Of a DNA stretch of 14,694 bases, positions 12,300 to 14,694 are shown piece by piece; the first letter of the stretch is position 1, and every line of letters starts with the position of its first letter. The notes under the pieces were generated by a model. That model was not told the DNA's origin, searched no databases, and saw only the letters and a list, made by a program, of their open reading frames with translations. Made by a program: the position numbers and the translations under genes. Origin of the DNA: Firmicutes bacterium UBA4882 (GTDB lineage: Bacteria; Bacillota; UBA4882); contig DHDG01000055.1 in NCBI GenBank assembly GCA_002399265.1, forward strand, positions 1,749 through 16,442. Reading direction: 5' to 3'.

Positions 12300-12700
12300 C
12301 GCCATCCAATGTGCCCCGAAGTGTGGACTGTTCTCTCAGCAAACGACACCCAAAGCTTCGGCAACATTGCCAAACCTTTCGTGCTGTATTATGGCAGTGG
12401 CCTTCTGACAAGATTACTGGGATGCTCCCGTGTTTCACTGCCCGGACTGGTTTCAATCTTTTGTGGGGGAACGCTTTCCTAAGCGGTTTGAGACGCTTAT
12501 GGACACTCGTTGAAAGCCATCCGCCCGTAGGCGGCATTGGGGACCGGGGCATCCCCGGCAAGCGCGCAAAAGATATCTTTGCGCTATGCTTGCGCCTGCG
12601 CCGCACGGCGGCGCACTGCGACTGGATGAGAGAATAGCAATCAATGAAATACGAATGGCAAAGTCGGGGAAATCCGGCGACTGCAAAACGAAAGGGTCTT
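12300..12700. other. Gene-free stretch with oriT-like hairpin cluster
   Basis: No supported gene is seen; the longest frames (for example 12218-12637) lack ribosome binding sites and any family resemblance. Its right part (12521-12615) holds four successive stems. They are CCGCC/GGCGG, GGGGA/TCCCC (12539-12556), GCGCAAA/TTTGCGC around GATATC (12564-12584), and TGCGCCGC/GCGGCGCA (12597-12615). The order and the shared words CCGCCCGTAGG and GACCGGGG recall the candidate oriT at 10172-10263. This could be a relic or accessory transfer origin. Confidence 0.4.
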
Positions 12701-12705
12701 TTTTC

Positions 12706-12756
12706 TGGCAGCCGGTTTCATCTTGAAAAACAGATGTAACCGGCTGCCATTTTATA
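12706..12756 (+). terminator. Strong intrinsic terminator at the edge of the mobile DNA
   Basis: TGGCAGCCGGTT (12706-12717) pairs perfectly with AACCGGCTGCCA (12738-12749), followed by TTTTATAT. It isolates the trp promoter from anything upstream. Confidence 0.85.
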
Positions 12757-12852
12757 TGTCGGACGGCGAAGCACTCTGCGGGTAGTAGGCAAAGTGTATG
12801 TTTGATATGGTACAATTAAAAGATGAAGAACAAAATAAAAAGGAAAAAAGCA

Positions 12853-12881
12853 TTGACAGTCCACAAAAAAGCTGTTATTAT
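12853..12881 (+). promoter_or_regulatory. Promoter of the trp T-box leader
   Basis: TTGACA (12853-12858) and TATTAT (12876-12881) with a 17-base spacer; start expected near 12888. The -35 box is perfect and the -10 box has one mismatch to TATAAT. Confidence 0.88.
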
Positions 12882-12887
12882 ATCTAA

Positions 12888-13171
12888 AAATTAAAAACAT
12901 AAAGAAACCGTCGAAGCGGAGATAACGTTAGCCATGCTCTCACAGAGAGTCCGGGGTGCTGCGAACCGGGCAGAAAACAGACTAACAAATGGACCGCTGA
13001 GGGCGCAGTGAAAGGCATTTGCCAAGTATTCTGCGACGTGAAGGCATACGTCAGTTGTCTGGGATATGTTGGTATCCTGTAAGTGCACGGCGCAAGCCGT
13101 GAATCAAGGTGGCACCGCGAATTGTTGATTCGTCCTTGACAGAACAGTTATGTTCTGTCAAGGATTTTTTT
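12888..13171 (+). promoter_or_regulatory. T-box riboswitch, tRNA-Trp specific, controlling trpE
   Basis: The T-box core AAGGTGGCACCGCG (13106-13119) is an exact match to the family consensus. Stem I closes with AGCGG/CCGCT (12915-12919, 12994-12998) and TTAG/CTAA (12928-12931, 12982-12985). The specifier loop between them has UGG (12990-12992), the tryptophan codon. The antiterminator is AATCAA/TTGATT around the T-box (13102-13130). The competing terminator is TCCTTGACAGAAC/GTTCTGTCAAGGA (13133-13145, 13152-13164) plus a T-run to 13171. Uncharged tRNA-Trp should stabilise the antiterminator and switch on the operon when tryptophan is short. Confidence 0.95.
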
Positions 13172-13190
13172 ATTTTCGGGAGGTATAAAA

Positions 13191-14654
13191 ATGCTCAAAC
13201 CAAGTATGTCGGAAGTCAATCAATATGTTGCATCGGGAAAATATACTGTGCTGCCAATCAGTATGGAACTGCTTTCTGATTTTACAACCCCGGTGGAGGT
13301 GATGCGCATTTTAAAAAATGTGTCCAACCATTGTTATATGCTGGAGAGCGTTGCCGCGAATGAACAATGGGGGCGCTACACGTTTCTTGGCTATGCGCCA
13401 AAGATAGAAATCACCTGTACGAACGGACACATGAAGATCGGCGATATGCGTGTCGAAACCAACGATCCGGGTGAGCACATACGGCAACTGCTGTCGGCGT
13501 ATAAAAGTCCGGTTATTCCAGGAATGCCGCCTTTTACAGGAGGGCTTGTTGGGTATTTTTCTTACAACTATATCAAATATACCGAACCGACGCTCAATCT
13601 TGACGCCGATGACACCGAAGGCTTCAATGATGTTGACCTGATGCTATTTGACAAAGTAATCGCCTTTGATAACTTCAGGCAAAAAATTATTCTCACTGTA
13701 AATATTCGACTTGACAATGCAGAGATCGAGTATAATCGAGCGAAGCTGGAGCTTCGGCAGATGGCGGAGCTTCTCCGTAAAGGTCAGTCAAGAAAAGATC
13801 TTGGCGGAAGACTCAAAAGTGAGGTAACGCCATGTTTCACGCTGGAAGAATACAGTCAAATCGTCGAAAAGGCCAAGCACTATATCCGCGAGGGTGATAT
13901 TTTTCAGGTTGTTCCCTCCAACCGTCTGGAAGCGGAGTTTGAGGGCAGTCTCTTTGACACCTACCGTACGTTGCGAACTGTGAATCCGTCCCCATATATG
14001 TTTTATTTTGCTGGAGAGAACATCGAAGTGGCGGGAGCATCGCCAGAAACACTGGTCAAGCTTGAGCAGGGTGTTCTGCATACCTTCCCGATTGCGGGTT
14101 CCCGTCCACGAGGAGCGACTCCGGACGAGGACGCTGCGTTTGAAAAAGAGCTATTGGCCGACCCTAAAGAGAGAGCGGAGCACAATATGCTTGTGGATCT
14201 CGGGAGAAATGACCTTGGCCGCATAAGCAAATTTGGTTCTATCGGGGTCGAGGAATATATGTCAATTCTGCGATTTTCCCACGTCATGCACATTGGATCC
14301 TCTGTTCGCGGTGAACTGAAGGAGGGGTTGGATGCGATCGATGCTATCGCTGCAGTCCTCCCAGCAGGAACGCTCTCTGGCGCACCCAAAATTCGTGCGT
14401 GTGAGATTATAAATGAGCTTGAACAAAATAAGCGCGGTATTTACGGCGGCGCAATCGGCTACATCGACTTTTCGGGCAACATGGATACTTGCATTGCCAT
14501 CCGAATTGCGTATAAGGTGAACAACAAGGTCTATGTCCGAAGCGGAGGCGGGATCGTTGCGGACTCCGAACCAGAGACAGAGTATCAGGAAACAATCAAC
14601 AAGGCGGCTGCAGTTGTGAAAGCACTGAAACTGGCGCAGGAGGAAATTCTATGA
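13191..14654 (+). CDS. trpE: Anthranilate synthase component I
   Basis: A 487-residue enzyme subunit that converts chorismate to anthranilate, using ammonia from TrpG, in the first step of tryptophan synthesis. CGGGAGG lies 7 bases before ATG 13191, directly after the T-box terminator. The N-terminal domain has YMLESVAANEQWGRYTFLGY, the LLES-type element linked to tryptophan feedback binding in TrpE. The chorismate-binding domain has EGDIFQVVPSNR, NPSPYMFYF, VDLGRNDLGRI, HVMHIGSSVRG, PAGTLSGAPKIRA and RSGGGIVADSEPETEYQE, all in the usual order. Full length, with no missing key segment. Upstream T-box and downstream trpG mark it as the first gene of a trp operon; the T-box UGG specifier favours TrpE over the paralogous PabB. 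Confidence 0.95.
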   Translation: MLKPSMSEVNQYVASGKYTVLPISMELLSDFTTPVEVMRILKNVSNHCYMLESVAANEQWGRYTFLGYAPKIEITCTNGHMKIGDMRVETNDPGEHIRQLLSAYKSPVIPGMPPFTGGLVGYFSYNYIKYTEPTLNLDADDTEGFNDVDLMLFDKVIAFDNFRQKIILTVNIRLDNAEIEYNRAKLELRQMAELLRKGQSRKDLGGRLKSEVTPCFTLEEYSQIVEKAKHYIREGDIFQVVPSNRLEAEFEGSLFDTYRTLRTVNPSPYMFYFAGENIEVAGASPETLVKLEQGVLHTFPIAGSRPRGATPDEDAAFEKELLADPKERAEHNMLVDLGRNDLGRISKFGSIGVEEYMSILRFSHVMHIGSSVRGELKEGLDAIDAIAAVLPAGTLSGAPKIRACEIINELEQNKRGIYGGAIGYIDFSGNMDTCIAIRIAYKVNNKVYVRSGGGIVADSEPETEYQETINKAAAVVKALKLAQEEIL

Positions 14655-14694
14655 TTCTACTAATTGATAATTATGACAGCTTTTCCTATAACCT
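14651..14694 (+). CDS. trpG: Anthranilate synthase component II (glutamine amidotransferase), start only
   Basis: The first 14 codons, MILLIDNYDSFSYN, are the highly conserved start of TrpG/PabA amidotransferases (usual form IDNYDSFTYNL). The ATG overlaps the trpE stop (ATGA), implying coupled translation and equal amounts of the two subunits. The rest lies beyond the window, so a fusion with trpD cannot be excluded. Confidence 0.88.
   Translation, partial: MILLIDNYDSFSYN

Larger units (their letters stand above)
5714..12300 (+). mobile_element. TnpX-type integrative mobilizable element module (limits approximate)
   Basis: tnpW, tnpX, parM-like, parR-like, the DUF3847-type gene and a MOB_Q relaxase lie in one direction with short gaps or overlaps. 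Together they provide excision and integration, segregation and mobilization. No type IV secretion genes are seen, so transfer would need a helper element. The limits given are those of the recognisable module; true ends, target duplication and any minus-strand cargo inside the element could not be defined. Confidence 0.6.

Noticed and set aside
12218..12637. 139-codon frame on the + strand after the relaxase
   Set aside because: It runs through twin palindromes and four hairpins, lacks a ribosome binding site and has no recognisable motif.
12798..12887. 29-codon frame (MFDMVQLKDEEQNKK...) before the T-box
   Set aside because: It covers the -35 and -10 boxes of the trp promoter, has no ribosome binding site, and its Lys/Glu-rich makeup follows from A-rich DNA.

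Overview
The window looks like chromosome of a gut-type Clostridia bacterium (Bacillota; Oscillospiraceae/Lachnospiraceae-like). It is near-balanced in GC, has strong AGGAGG ribosome binding sites and a T-box-controlled trp operon, and carries the TnpW/TnpX/TnpV gene set typical of clostridial integrative elements. The taxon is inferred from these features only.

Left part (1-1943, + strand) is the end of one mobile element. It holds the C-terminal part of a MOB_P-type relaxase with a second reading frame nested in it, a tnpW gene, a TnpX-type serine recombinase that breaks off after about 28 residues at a large hairpin, and a tnpV gene.

Central cargo (1990-5487, - strand) is a co-directional block. 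It reads from a sigma-70 region-4-like protein, through a zinc-finger protein and a four-helix membrane protein, to a free-standing RNA polymerase alpha C-terminal-domain-like protein. It ends in a complete type III toxin-antitoxin locus: a consensus promoter, three 38-nt RNA antitoxin repeats, a terminator and a ToxN/AbiQ-family endoribonuclease with an unusual tail. The repeats differ by paired, compensating changes that support a folded antitoxin RNA.

Right mobile module (5714-12300, + strand) is an apparently intact mobilizable element: tnpW, tnpX (large serine recombinase), a repeat-rich candidate centromere, parM-like and parR-like segregation genes, a DUF3847-type small protein, a hairpin-rich region with an RSF1010-like nic sequence (candidate oriT), and a MobA/MobL (MOB_Q) relaxase. 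Twin palindromes follow, then a gene-free stretch with a second oriT-like hairpin cluster.

Chromosomal part (about 12700-14694, + strand) has a strong promoter, a tryptophan-specific T-box leader (UGG specifier), trpE, and the first codons of trpG/pabA overlapping trpE. The mobile DNA thus sits directly upstream of a tryptophan biosynthesis operon.

The most interesting items are the ToxIN-like locus with covariation, the pairing of sigma-like and alpha-CTD-like proteins in one cargo block, the nested membrane-protein frame in the relaxase gene, and the candidate oriT and centromere sites. Element boundaries could not be fixed from the sequence.
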